Below, piece after piece: positions 56,333 through 64,000 of a stretch of 64,000 nt of DNA. Below the pieces are notes generated by a model. The model saw nothing but the letters and a program-made list of their open reading frames with translations, had not been told where the DNA came from and did not search any database. Positions within the stretch are counted from its first letter, which is position 1. Each line of letters starts with the position of its first letter. This stretch comes from G963678445 sp963678445 (GTDB taxonomy: Bacteria > Hydrogenedentota > Hydrogenedentia > Hydrogenedentales > G963678445). Both the position numbers and the translations under genes were made by a program. The stretch covers positions 3,658,001 to 3,722,000 of the forward strand of contig OY782877.1 in the NCBI GenBank assembly GCA_963678445.1, read 5' to 3'.

Positions 56333-56374
56333 AGGCAAGGAGCCTAGCTTTTGCTTGCGGTCGCTGGACCGTTA
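56333..56374 (-). repeat. Dispersed hairpin repeat, copy I (left half only)
   Basis: Minus strand, beginning at the TAA stop of the AICAR transformylase gene, so the stop codon forms part of the element's usual TAAaGCGGTCC start. It has ACGGTCCAGCGACCGC and GGCTCCTTGCC, then breaks off into GTTACCAAGCTT-type sequence. Confidence 0.85.
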
Positions 56375-57490
56375 GTGGTGTGAGAAGCAGCGTTCGAGGG
56401 TGAACATCATGCTGGCGTTGGCTTCGTTGCAGGCCTGGATGGCGTCGTAGTCGTTGACGCTGCCGCCGGGTTGTACGATGGCGCAGACGCCTTCGGAGGT
56501 GGCGGCGTCGACGGCGTCGCGGAAGGGGAAGAAGCCGTCGGAGGCCATGACGGAACCTTGGAGGGTTTCGTCGCCTTTGTATTTGCTCTTGGCTTTGATG
56601 ATGGCTTGTTGTACTGCGCCGACGCGGTCTTGTTCGCCGGTGCCGACGGCGAGGGTTTGGCCGTTTTTGACGATCACGACGCCGTTGGAGCGTACGTGGA
56701 TGTTGATGTACCAGGCGAAGAGCAGGTCTTCGAGTTGTTGCTGGGTGGGTTGCTGGGTGATGTCGATGCGGCCTTTTTTGGCGTGCTCGTTGTAGGCGGG
56801 CACGAGGTCGTCGGTGGATTTGACGCGTGACAGGTAGGGTTGGGCGAGTACGATGCTGCCGTCGTCGAAAACTTTCATTTCGTAGGCGTTGGCGCCTTCG
56901 TCGATGTATTTGGGGAGACTGGAGAGGGACGGGATCTTGATGATGCGGATCGCCTTGTTGCGTCGGAATTGGTCGAAGTCGTTAAGGGTGGCCAGGGCGT
57001 CTTCGGTGAAGGAGGGGGCGGCGACGCCTTCGACGATGGTTTGCATGATTTCTTTGGCGGTGTCGGCGTCTACTTCGGTGTTGAAGGCGACGACGCTACC
57101 AAAAGCGGCCTGTGCGTCGGCGTCGCGGGCGCGTTTGTAGACGTCTACGAGGGGCTGTTCTTTTACCTGCATGGCAACGCCGGAGGGGTTGCAGTGTTTC
57201 ATGACGGCGCAGGCGGGTTTTTCGATGAATTTCAGGATGCCGACGGCGTGGTGCATGTCTTCCAGGTTGGTTTGTGAAAGGCCGCCTTTACCGGACTTCA
57301 GGATTTCGTATGCGCCCAGCACCAAGCCTTGTCCGTCGGCGGGACGGTAGAAGGCGGCGGGTTGGTGGGGGTTGGTGCCGTAGCGTAAATCTTCGACTTT
57401 CTGATAGGCGCGTCCCATTACTTCGAAGGTTTCCGGGAAGTCGCCTTCCGTACGCGTGCGATACATTTTTTTCAGATCTTGTTCTGCCAT
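56372..57490 (-). CDS. purH: Stand-alone AICAR transformylase (PurH C-terminal domain)
   Basis: 372 residues; transfers a formyl group from 10-formyl-THF to AICAR in purine synthesis. Only the AICARFT part of PurH is present. It starts near the linker (EDLRYGTNPHQPAAFYRP), has the catalytic Lys98-His99 in KHCNPSGVA, and ends with the family's C-terminal FTLERCFSHH, where bifunctional enzymes have a similar RHFRH ending. The IMP cyclohydrolase domain (about 200 residues) is missing, with no trace upstream, so cyclohydrolase must be encoded elsewhere. GGGAG precedes the ATG. Codon use is strongly biased to C-ending codons, as in pfp, unlike neighbours. Confidence 0.93.
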   Translation of the reverse strand: MAEQDLKKMYRTRTEGDFPETFEVMGRAYQKVEDLRYGTNPHQPAAFYRPADGQGLVLGAYEILKSGKGGLSQTNLEDMHHAVGILKFIEKPACAVMKHCNPSGVAMQVKEQPLVDVYKRARDADAQAAFGSVVAFNTEVDADTAKEIMQTIVEGVAAPSFTEDALATLNDFDQFRRNKAIRIIKIPSLSSLPKYIDEGANAYEMKVFDDGSIVLAQPYLSRVKSTDDLVPAYNEHAKKGRIDITQQPTQQQLEDLLFAWYINIHVRSNGVVIVKNGQTLAVGTGEQDRVGAVQQAIIKAKSKYKGDETLQGSVMASDGFFPFRDAVDAATSEGVCAIVQPGGSVNDYDAIQACNEANASMMFTLERCFSHH

Positions 57491-57702
57491 ATCTATGCTC
57501 CCATAGTGCAGTTTGTCAAAACAGGACTTCCCAAGTGTCCTTGTTTTGATGCCCAGGCGAACGGCGTACGTAAATTCGTCGGACGGTGCCGCTTCCCCGT
57601 GGTTGATTCCACGCTATCTCGCCAGTAACGACACATCGCCCCGTTTGAAGAAGCGTAATTTTGCCATAGCCCCTGAAGGATTGCAAGCATGACGCTCGTT
57701 TT

Positions 57703-60700
57703 TTAAGGTCCGTATGCAGCGGCTATGTTGCTGAAAGGCCCCGGTAGTGTGGGTTCATATTCTCCTGCGGCGATGCGTGCACGGACTTGGTAGTGGAATG
57801 GGTTGGGCAGGGTGGAGGGGCCCTGGCAACCCCGACCGGGTATGCTGCGTGTTGGGGGGGCGTTGGTATCTAGAAATGTTGTTGCCCGAAGCCAACCGCT
57901 ATGTAGTGGGGCGCTTTCGCCTTCGGGACTGTTACTGCGGTAAACCTGGTATTCGACATTGCCAGGAAGCGCCTTCCATGTTAGCTGTACGTGTGCTTTT
58001 TTGGGATAAGGGTGTGTTATGAGATCTTGAGGGGCTTCGGGCGGGGTTGGTTGTAACGGGTTGGTGCCGTTTGCAATTTCCTGAGCATCCGGGCGACCGT
58101 CTTCATCCGAATCGGTTGCATAGGGCGATGTGCCATATTGGAAACGTTCTTCCCGATCGGACAATCCGTCACCGTCGGAATCACTGTCCAGAAAGTTAGC
58201 TGCTCCATCGCCGTCCAGATCAATGTTTCCTTCCTCGGTGTCCGAGATGCCATCGCCGTCCGCATCGCTATCCCACAGATTAGGGACGCCATCGCTATCC
58301 CAGTCGCCGCCGCCTTCGAAGCTATCTTCAATGGTATCGCCGTCACTATCTCCCGCAGTGATCACCGGGAGCCATTCTGTGCTCTCCTGTTCAGTATTGT
58401 GGTGATGGCACAGTAGCGCGCCCAAGACGTTTCGTTCTGCATAAACGGATGCATTATATCGGTACGGGAGCCGGGTTGTGGACATATTCTCAAAATAGGG
58501 CGCGGACTTTATGCCTGAAAAGTCCAAGGCCGGTTGTAGCGGGTCATAATCGAGTACAGCTGTTGTATCGATACGCTCCTCCAGGTAATCTGCGCCCATT
58601 TTTGGGTAATAATACGTTTCCACCCAAAACTGGAAGCGCGTATGGGTCTCATCAAGGCCCAACGCCGCTACCGGCACCGGAAGAATCATGGTATTACTGA
58701 AAAAGAGGCGCGGATCGGTCTCTGCCGGATCCAGGTAATTGAGTAAATCTACAATTTGGTCTACCTCACCCGTATCCAGACGAGAAACGAACACATCTCT
58801 GAGTCCCAAGCTGCCGGCAAAAGAAGAAAGGTTACAACTATTATATACGGTAGCATCGGACACACCATCCTCATTCGTATCTATACAGATACGGAACTGT
58901 ACCCAATTTGGGGTTGTCCAGGCGCGATGTGTAACGACCGCAAAAAACAGCGTACTATCTTCCAGGCTATTTCCTGAGGCGATACACGCCGCATAATCAC
59001 TCGATATGCCTACATACCGCAGATGCGCCGCCGTTTCCAGATCGGTCAGCTCCCCCTGTAATTCCTGATGGGCCAGTAATTCGAAGGCGCTGCTGCGCGT
59101 CTTGTCCGTCGTTGTGGACTGCTTCGCTGATACGCTATCTCCTGCTATCGTGATTTCAGAATCCTCTTTTTTCAAAGCGTTCGTAGTGGCGTGCATGTCA
59201 GAAACAGGGCGAAATGCGCCATAATAGGGGAGGTGGATGCGTCGTTTTGCGCCTGTCTGGATATCTTCATAAACGAACGCCACCCATCCGGCGACTTCAT
59301 TTAGAAAAGCGGTGGTGTAGCCTCCGATAGTGGTGGCCATATGCGGCGAACGCTTTCGTTGCATGGCTGTTGCATCTGCCCGCAAAATGAGTTGTACCTC
59401 TTGTGATGCACCAAGTTCCAGAATAAGAACCTCGGAAGCAGCGATGCCCACCTCCACACCAGGTAGCGTTAAATTGGACAATAATTGTGGGATTGCCTGA
59501 ATGGTCTCCTCTCCTTTGTTGACGATGCGGATTCTACACGCTTCCTCTACACGGTTGCGGACTTCCCGGGTTCTAAAAACAATTCCTACCTGTTCCGGTG
59601 CATCCGCATTGAAAGCAAGCACCTCTTCTGACAGCGCCTGTAGCGGTGCGATACGTCCTGCCCCCACGCGTGTAGATTCCAGTATGCCGCCCCATGGGTC
59701 AATAGGACTGAAGATAGTGCGCGTTGCCGTATTCATCACCAAGGCTTTGAGTTCCGCCACACTCCAATCAGGACGCTGTGCCCGCAGGATCGCCATGATT
59801 CCGCTTACATGCGGTGTAGCCATAGATGTGCCAGACAGGGTGGAAGCCAATTCTTCCAAAGAAGCGGGCGCATACTGCGCCGACCGGATGCGTACCCCAG
59901 GCGCACAGAGGTCTGGTTTTAAAAGGAGCGTCCCGTCATTGCAATGTGCCGGTCCTCGTGCAGAGAAGGGGGCAATCCAATCCGGCAGCATCCCCTCCAC
60001 ATCAGGATCGTCATCCTGTGTTGCCGCCACACTGATTACACGCGCGGCGCAGCCCGGTGCGCCGGTTGCAAAGAAGGTGTTGCCGCTGTTTCCTGCCGAG
60101 GCCACTACGATACAGCCCAAAGCGGCAGCATGATTACATGCCTGCGACTCCGGTCCATCCGCCACCCCCAGCGGATCACCCAAAGAAAGGTTGAGCACAT
60201 CCAGTCGGTCTGAAAAATCCCCATCCCCATCTGGATCTACCCCCCATTCCATCGCTGGAATCAGCATAAAGCTCGTCCCCCGTTGTCCAAATATCTTCAA
60301 GGCATATAACAAGGCTTGTGGCGCCGTACCCGGCGCTATACGTACCCCACTAATATCCCATCCATTGGTGGTATAGCTTCCCGTATACGCTTCCCCCGAT
60401 GAGGAAACCCCCATCCCCGCGATAATACCGGCGACATGCGTGCCATGCCCCCATTCATCCATCGGATCAGGATCGGGCACAGGGATGCTGTTCTCCAGAT
60501 CCTCCGCATTATATGCGCTGCCCACAAAATCCCATCCTCCCAGCACCTTTGCCGTAGGGAAGACAACATCGTCAATACGTGTCGGATTGTTTTCGGGCCC
60601 AAGGCCCCCCATCGTTCCGCCAAAGTCAGGGTGAAGATAATCAATCCCCGTATCAATAACCCCGACACGGATACCGGTTCCCCCAGTACCAAGCTGACGC

Positions 60701-61095
60701 CATACCTGCGGCACTGCTAAAAACGGAACACTACTTTCCAGAGAAGGGCGAACACGGTGCAAGCGATAAATGCCTTTTACGCCAGGAAGCGATAAAAGCG
60801 TTTTACCGGCATCTGTACCCGCCAACACCGCTACCCCATTAGCGACCCGTTGCACCCGGTATAGGACATCCGTATGTGTTATACCCTTTGCCGCCAACGC
60901 GTTCAACACGCACTGCTGTTCCTGCTCGATTCTTAACAAATGACTACGGAGAGATTTTATCGTGCTTTCCCTGGTCTCATAAAACGATGCAGCGCAAGGC
61001 TGCTCCAACGTCAGAAACCAGCCCGTTTGTTCTACCGTCCACCCAGTACTTGCCACTATCAGAAAAAAGCCTAAAATCCGCCGCATGCCCTGCAT
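57703..61095 (-). CDS. Secreted subtilisin-like serine protease (S8) with Ca-binding and Fn3-like domains
   Basis: 1130 residues. Signal peptide (MRRILGFFLIVASTG region), an inhibitor-like pro-region, then the S8 catalytic domain with Asp148 (VGVIDTGIDYLHPDF), His217 (WGHGTHVAGI) and Ser in LSGTSMATPHVSGI. Next come a long beta-rich middle, TSP3-like calcium loops (DSDGDTIEDSFE, DADGDGISDTEE, DSDGDGLSDREE, DSDEDGRPDAQE) and a fibronectin-III-like C-terminal domain (HVQLTWKALPGNVEYQVYRS). GAGG seven bases before the ATG at 61095; an ATG six bases upstream is possible. Extracellular proteolysis or processing of surface proteins is likely. Confidence 0.93.
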   Translation of the reverse strand: MQGMRRILGFFLIVASTGWTVEQTGWFLTLEQPCAASFYETRESTIKSLRSHLLRIEQEQQCVLNALAAKGITHTDVLYRVQRVANGVAVLAGTDAGKTLLSLPGVKGIYRLHRVRPSLESSVPFLAVPQVWRQLGTGGTGIRVGVIDTGIDYLHPDFGGTMGGLGPENNPTRIDDVVFPTAKVLGGWDFVGSAYNAEDLENSIPVPDPDPMDEWGHGTHVAGIIAGMGVSSSGEAYTGSYTTNGWDISGVRIAPGTAPQALLYALKIFGQRGTSFMLIPAMEWGVDPDGDGDFSDRLDVLNLSLGDPLGVADGPESQACNHAAALGCIVVASAGNSGNTFFATGAPGCAARVISVAATQDDDPDVEGMLPDWIAPFSARGPAHCNDGTLLLKPDLCAPGVRIRSAQYAPASLEELASTLSGTSMATPHVSGIMAILRAQRPDWSVAELKALVMNTATRTIFSPIDPWGGILESTRVGAGRIAPLQALSEEVLAFNADAPEQVGIVFRTREVRNRVEEACRIRIVNKGEETIQAIPQLLSNLTLPGVEVGIAASEVLILELGASQEVQLILRADATAMQRKRSPHMATTIGGYTTAFLNEVAGWVAFVYEDIQTGAKRRIHLPYYGAFRPVSDMHATTNALKKEDSEITIAGDSVSAKQSTTTDKTRSSAFELLAHQELQGELTDLETAAHLRYVGISSDYAACIASGNSLEDSTLFFAVVTHRAWTTPNWVQFRICIDTNEDGVSDATVYNSCNLSSFAGSLGLRDVFVSRLDTGEVDQIVDLLNYLDPAETDPRLFFSNTMILPVPVAALGLDETHTRFQFWVETYYYPKMGADYLEERIDTTAVLDYDPLQPALDFSGIKSAPYFENMSTTRLPYRYNASVYAERNVLGALLCHHHNTEQESTEWLPVITAGDSDGDTIEDSFEGGGDWDSDGVPNLWDSDADGDGISDTEEGNIDLDGDGAANFLDSDSDGDGLSDREERFQYGTSPYATDSDEDGRPDAQEIANGTNPLQPTPPEAPQDLITHPYPKKAHVQLTWKALPGNVEYQVYRSNSPEGESAPLHSGWLRATTFLDTNAPPTRSIPGRGCQGPSTLPNPFHYQVRARIAAGEYEPTLPGPFSNIAAAYGP

Positions 61096-61185
61096 ATGCA
61101 TTCCTCTCCCCTAGTGCACTTATGCAACAGTGTATCGGATTTTGCAGGATCGGTTAAACTATTTTTTAGAATAATGCGATTTTTT

Positions 61186-61310
61186 CTAAAGCGGCACTGC
61201 GACTGCAAGGTGGCCAGGCCAAACCCAGGAGATATGGACCTTGACGACCCTAAATCGTCGCAAAATCCCCCCGTTTTTTATAGTAGCTTTTCAGGTTTTG
61301 GCCCCTAAAG
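61186..61310 (+). repeat. Dispersed hairpin repeat, copy J (long subtype, same motif at both ends)
   Basis: Plus-strand copy bounded on both sides by CTAAAGCG. The first hairpin is altered on both arms but weakly pairs (GCGGCACTGCGACTGC). GGTGGCCAGGCCAAACCC, ATGGACCTTGACGACCCT and GTTTTTTATAGTAGC follow. Confidence 0.9.
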
Positions 61311-61398
61311 CGCACCTTTCTAATTGCGAGATATCCGCTATAGTTTCTACACCCGATAAATATAATCATATGTGCAAAAATAACTATTCCAAAATGTC

Positions 61399-61428
61399 TT
61401 GACAGATCCTTGACTATTCTCGTATGAT
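61399..61428 (+). promoter_or_regulatory. Sigma-70-type promoter of the glycine-rich gene
   Basis: TTGACA (61399-61404), 18-base spacer, TATGAT (61423-61428). This is the best -35/-10 match in the window; a second TTGACT lies inside the spacer. It implies a leader of about 250 bases. Confidence 0.65.
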
Positions 61429-61685
61429 GGTTCTGTCAGGGATGGTGTGTTTCACACCGAGTGTAGTATTTATAGAAACAACAGCGAGAAAGCCAAGTCC
61501 GCTTTACAAAAATGTAATAAAGCGCTTTTACGCAGCTGTTTTGATGGGCAAAAAAAGTCTGGAAAGCGAAGTTTTTCAGGAAATGCCTTATAAAATTGGG
61601 AGTAATCATATAAGTAGCGGCCCTAAAATTATTGGCTGCGCTAATGTCCCGAATATATATTAAGTACGATGGAGGACTTAAAGAA

Positions 61686-64000
61686 ATGATAGCACGTCGC
61701 GCCGAATTGACACAGCGCAGGATACTGCGGAAAGGGTTTTGCCTCTCGGGGCTTATCGCTTTACTTGCACTCGTCCTGTTGCCCGGAACCGCAGTTGCCA
61801 GTCTGAGCGAGGTCTACGAGGGGGATAGTGGCGCCGGAGATCTGGATGGTTCCATATTAACCAATATCACCTTCGATACCGATACGCTCCAGACCGTACC
61901 AGCGACAGAAACCGCTACTTTGGTGAATGTGGGCAGTGAACAAGTGGCCGTTTTTCGCTACAACAACGTGACGATACCAGCGACGGTAGGGGTGTTTGTG
62001 CAAGGTTCACGTCCCCTTTCTATTGTCGCTGCGGGCGACATGATTTGGGGAGCGACTATTAATGTGCCTGCTGGTGAACTGGGTGGCGGTGTAGGCGGAG
62101 CAGGCGGAGCAGGCGGTACCGGTGCTGGTCAGGGTGGTGCAGGCGCGGCGACAGGGGGTGTAGGCGGTGCCGCAGTGGCTGGTGGCGCTGCTGGAGGAGC
62201 TAATGCCACTGGCGGAACCGGTGCTGCACCCAATGCCGGTGGCGCTGGTCAATCCGCGCCTGCGGCAGGAACAGCCCAAGGACCTCAAGATGGTGCTGCC
62301 GGACAAGCAGGTTCCAATGGTAATCTAGGTTTTGGAAGTTTGGGTACTGTGGGTGCGGGTAGTGCTGGTGGTGCAGGCGGTACAGCGAATTCTGTAGCCA
62401 ATGCGGGTGCTGCTGGGTCCAATGCCGGTCTAGTCGGTGGTGTGGGCGGTCCAGGTCATCGTAATGGTGATGCTGACAATGGCCAGGCAGGTAGCGTTGC
62501 TGTTAACGGCGACGTAGGCGCGGCAGGTGCTAATGGTGGAAATGGAGAGATTGGACAAGCAGGTTCTAATGCGTTTTTTACAGCGCCAGCGAATGATTTG
62601 ACGTTTGCTGCCGGTAATGCCGGTGGTGGTGGTGGCGGTGGTGGACAAGGCGCTGGTGGACAAGGCGGCGGCTCGGGTGGGGGTGCGACCAGTGGTGCAG
62701 GTGGTGGTGGTGGTGGTGGGGTTGATGGAGATAATACAAGTTGGGGATGTGTTCTGGGTGGGGGCGATGATAGTGATGCCCCCGGTGGTGCAGGTGGTGG
62801 CGGTGGACGTGGAGGCGATGGCGGACTTGGTGGTGCTGGGGCTTCCGCTGCTAATGGTGGCGTGGGCGGATCGGGCGGAAACGGTGGCGGCGCTTTGGTT
62901 TTGGCGGCCAGTGGATTGCTGCAATTTACCGGACAGATAGATATATCAGCGGGTGCGCTGGATGCAGTAGGGGAAGGCGATGACGCTGTAGAGGGTAGTG
63001 CTGGTGAGACAGCGCCTGATGAAGGTGACTCCGGTGCGCCGGAGGATGGAGAAGCGGGTGAGAATGGCGGTACAGCAAATTGGTGGTCAGGAAACGTATA
63101 CTGTGAGAATAATACTGCATCATCTGGCGATGGTGCGGATGGTGGTAACGGTGGTACAGGTGGTGATGGCGGTGCTGGTGGCGCCAGTGGTGCTGGTGCC
63201 GATGGTGGTACGGGTGGTTATGGTACGCCTGGTATGTTAAAACTGCAAGGTTCGGTGGTCTTAGCATCCTCAGGTACGGTGATTGCCAGTAATGGTGATA
63301 ACTCGGTAGCGATGAATCGAAATGGGCGTTTTACCTTGATTTCGAATATGGACGCCGCTAATGCCAATGCGCAACTACCTGCGTTTACTGCACCAGCGAT
63401 GCAGCATGGGACAAGTCTGAACAATGCAGTGTTGACGGGGAGTTCCCCCTACCTCACTTCAGGTGGAACTCCGTTAACAGCCGTGCCCAATATTCCGCAA
63501 TTAACAGAAGGGCCGGCAACAAGCGGCTTCTTACCGCCCACGGCAGACTATTACAACAAGGCTAGCGTTGACGCGTTGGTTGATGCAGGCCAGGCGCAAG
63601 AGGGTGTGCAGGTCTTCAAAATTTCGAATACACCCTTTGGTAGCGAATGGGCGCAAGTAGTGGTCGTTAATCATCGCATTGTGCCGGTGAGTGACTATAA
63701 ATTAACCTTTGATCCGGATGCAGCAGGCCCAGAAGCCCCCTACCAGGAATTCACAGTACCGGATATTCCCGTGAATGGTAAATGGACGACTCTGGTGCCG
63801 TATAACACGACTTGGACAACCGTACTACCGATTTTTATCGGTTACCAACCTCGTGGTGGGATTACCTATGAAGGCGAAAGCTTTGCTTTCCTTGTATCTG
63901 CAACTGGCGGTAATTCAACGCTCAATTATCAATGGTACAAAGACGATGTGGCGATTGATGGCGTAGAGAATCCGACAGCGCTTACAAGTCTGCTTGTCGT
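61686..64000 (+). CDS. Glycine-rich secreted protein (5' part; continues past the window)
   Basis: Open for 771 codons to the window edge with no stop. ATG preceded by GGAGG at 61671-61675. Signal peptide with basic start and hydrophobic core, cleavage after LLPGTAVA (about residue 38). A beta-rich region to about 125 is followed by about 400 residues of Gly/Ala-rich repeats (GGAGGAGGTGAGQGGAG, GGGGGGGGQGAGGQGGGSGG) like the PGRS proteins of mycobacteria or Gly-rich surface adhesins, then a globular stretch. An Ig- or PKD-like domain begins near the edge (VSATGGNSTLNYQWYKDDVA). Probably a very large surface or extracellular protein. C-terminus not visible. Confidence 0.88.
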   Translation, partial: MIARRAELTQRRILRKGFCLSGLIALLALVLLPGTAVASLSEVYEGDSGAGDLDGSILTNITFDTDTLQTVPATETATLVNVGSEQVAVFRYNNVTIPATVGVFVQGSRPLSIVAAGDMIWGATINVPAGELGGGVGGAGGAGGTGAGQGGAGAATGGVGGAAVAGGAAGGANATGGTGAAPNAGGAGQSAPAAGTAQGPQDGAAGQAGSNGNLGFGSLGTVGAGSAGGAGGTANSVANAGAAGSNAGLVGGVGGPGHRNGDADNGQAGSVAVNGDVGAAGANGGNGEIGQAGSNAFFTAPANDLTFAAGNAGGGGGGGGQGAGGQGGGSGGGATSGAGGGGGGGVDGDNTSWGCVLGGGDDSDAPGGAGGGGGRGGDGGLGGAGASAANGGVGGSGGNGGGALVLAASGLLQFTGQIDISAGALDAVGEGDDAVEGSAGETAPDEGDSGAPEDGEAGENGGTANWWSGNVYCENNTASSGDGADGGNGGTGGDGGAGGASGAGADGGTGGYGTPGMLKLQGSVVLASSGTVIASNGDNSVAMNRNGRFTLISNMDAANANAQLPAFTAPAMQHGTSLNNAVLTGSSPYLTSGGTPLTAVPNIPQLTEGPATSGFLPPTADYYNKASVDALVDAGQAQEGVQVFKISNTPFGSEWAQVVVVNHRIVPVSDYKLTFDPDAAGPEAPYQEFTVPDIPVNGKWTTLVPYNTTWTTVLPIFIGYQPRGGITYEGESFAFLVSATGGNSTLNYQWYKDDVAIDGVENPTALTSLLV

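Larger units (their letters stand above)
61096..61685. other. Divergent intergenic region with repeat J and a promoter
   Basis: 590 bases: the start region of the protease gene, repeat copy J (61186-61310), the promoter at 61399-61428 and a 260-base leader before the glycine-rich gene. The leader has a small hairpin GGTGTG-TTT-CACACC (about 61444-61458). A 79-codon frame at 61424-61663 has no ribosome-binding site and is probably not a gene. Confidence 0.55.

Noticed and set aside
56454..57277. Long plus-strand frames opposite purH (113, 119 and 145 codons)
   Set aside because: They mirror the C-ending codon bias of purH on the opposite strand. Composition is Val/Gly/Asp-rich with no independent signals.
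57493..57690. A 65-codon minus-strand frame upstream of purH
   Set aside because: It spans the purH promoter region and ribosome-binding site and shows no protein-like pattern.
7638..61310. Dispersed repeats as integron attC sites or a CRISPR array
   Set aside because: The ends lack the RYYYAAC/GTTRRRY core sites of attC, and no integrase is seen. Copies are kilobases apart around ordinary operons, and the tandem array has no unique spacers.
7638..61310. Dispersed repeats as simple transcription terminators
   Set aside because: The T-run is present, but several copies lie in divergent promoter regions (18973, 40504, 61186) and pfp and purH have their own terminators beside a copy.
61424..61663. 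A 79-codon frame in the leader of the glycine-rich gene
   Set aside because: It begins inside the -10 box of the promoter, so it could not be translated from that transcript, and has no ribosome-binding site.

Overview
The window is a moderate-GC bacterial chromosome segment with about 32 protein-coding genes. I see no rRNA, tRNA, CRISPR array, transposase or phage gene. The lineage signals are a pyrophosphate-type phosphofructokinase, large secreted proteins with calcium-binding (TSP3-like) repeats, an acidic Glu/Gly linker before a C-terminal membrane anchor, a duplicated dockerin-like tail of the form ISVSELLRVIQ, a FAD_oxidored-family enzyme and TPR-fused membrane glycosyltransferases. 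Together these suggest an uncultured Gram-negative-type bacterium near Lentisphaerota/Hydrogenedentota or another PVC-adjacent group. This assignment is an inference and is not proven by any single gene.

Layout. 1-6.8 kb: glycerophosphodiesterase and a complete pyruvate dehydrogenase operon (aceE-aceF-lpdA) ending in a strong terminator. 6.9-15.7 kb: LolA-like secreted protein, EEP-family phosphodiesterase, FAD/Fe-S lactate or glycolate dehydrogenase-like fusion, secreted metalloprotease, ispH. 15.7-25.6 kb: two very large membrane glycosyltransferase-TPR fusions flanking a PPi-phosphofructokinase, then an alkaline-phosphatase-superfamily enzyme. 25.9-30.2 kb: a histidine kinase/NtrC-type regulator pair, a long intergenic region with a good sigma-54 promoter match, and an RsbW-like ATPase. 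30.3-35.5 kb: membrane glycosyltransferase, two SGNH hydrolases and a 52-residue zinc-knuckle gene with its own promoter and terminator. 36-43.7 kb: aminotransferase, coiled-coil/MshEN protein, beta-helix surface protein, lysA. 43.7-48.6 kb: three-gene operon (FAD oxidoreductase, Rid/chorismatase-like, GH42-like). 48.9-57.5 kb: another membrane glycosyltransferase, a secreted protein with a start-proximal frameshift, an SGNH hydrolase, a HEAT-repeat protein with a decayed partial copy, and a stand-alone AICAR transformylase. 57.7-64 kb: subtilisin-like protease and the start of a glycine-rich secreted protein that runs off the window.

The most striking non-coding feature is a family of about 100-125 bp structured repeats: 13 full or partial copies at ten loci, all intergenic, in both orientations, with conserved and partly compensated hairpins and similar CTAAAG-type sequence at both ends. 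One locus is a three-unit tandem array with an exact 101-bp period. Another lies at the point where the upstream region of a decayed gene copy diverges from its intact paralogue. I do not recognise this family.

Metabolically the window supports pyruvate oxidation, glycolysis with PPi, isoprenoid synthesis (MEP pathway), lysine and purine synthesis, and a large investment in surface or secreted glycoproteins and proteases.
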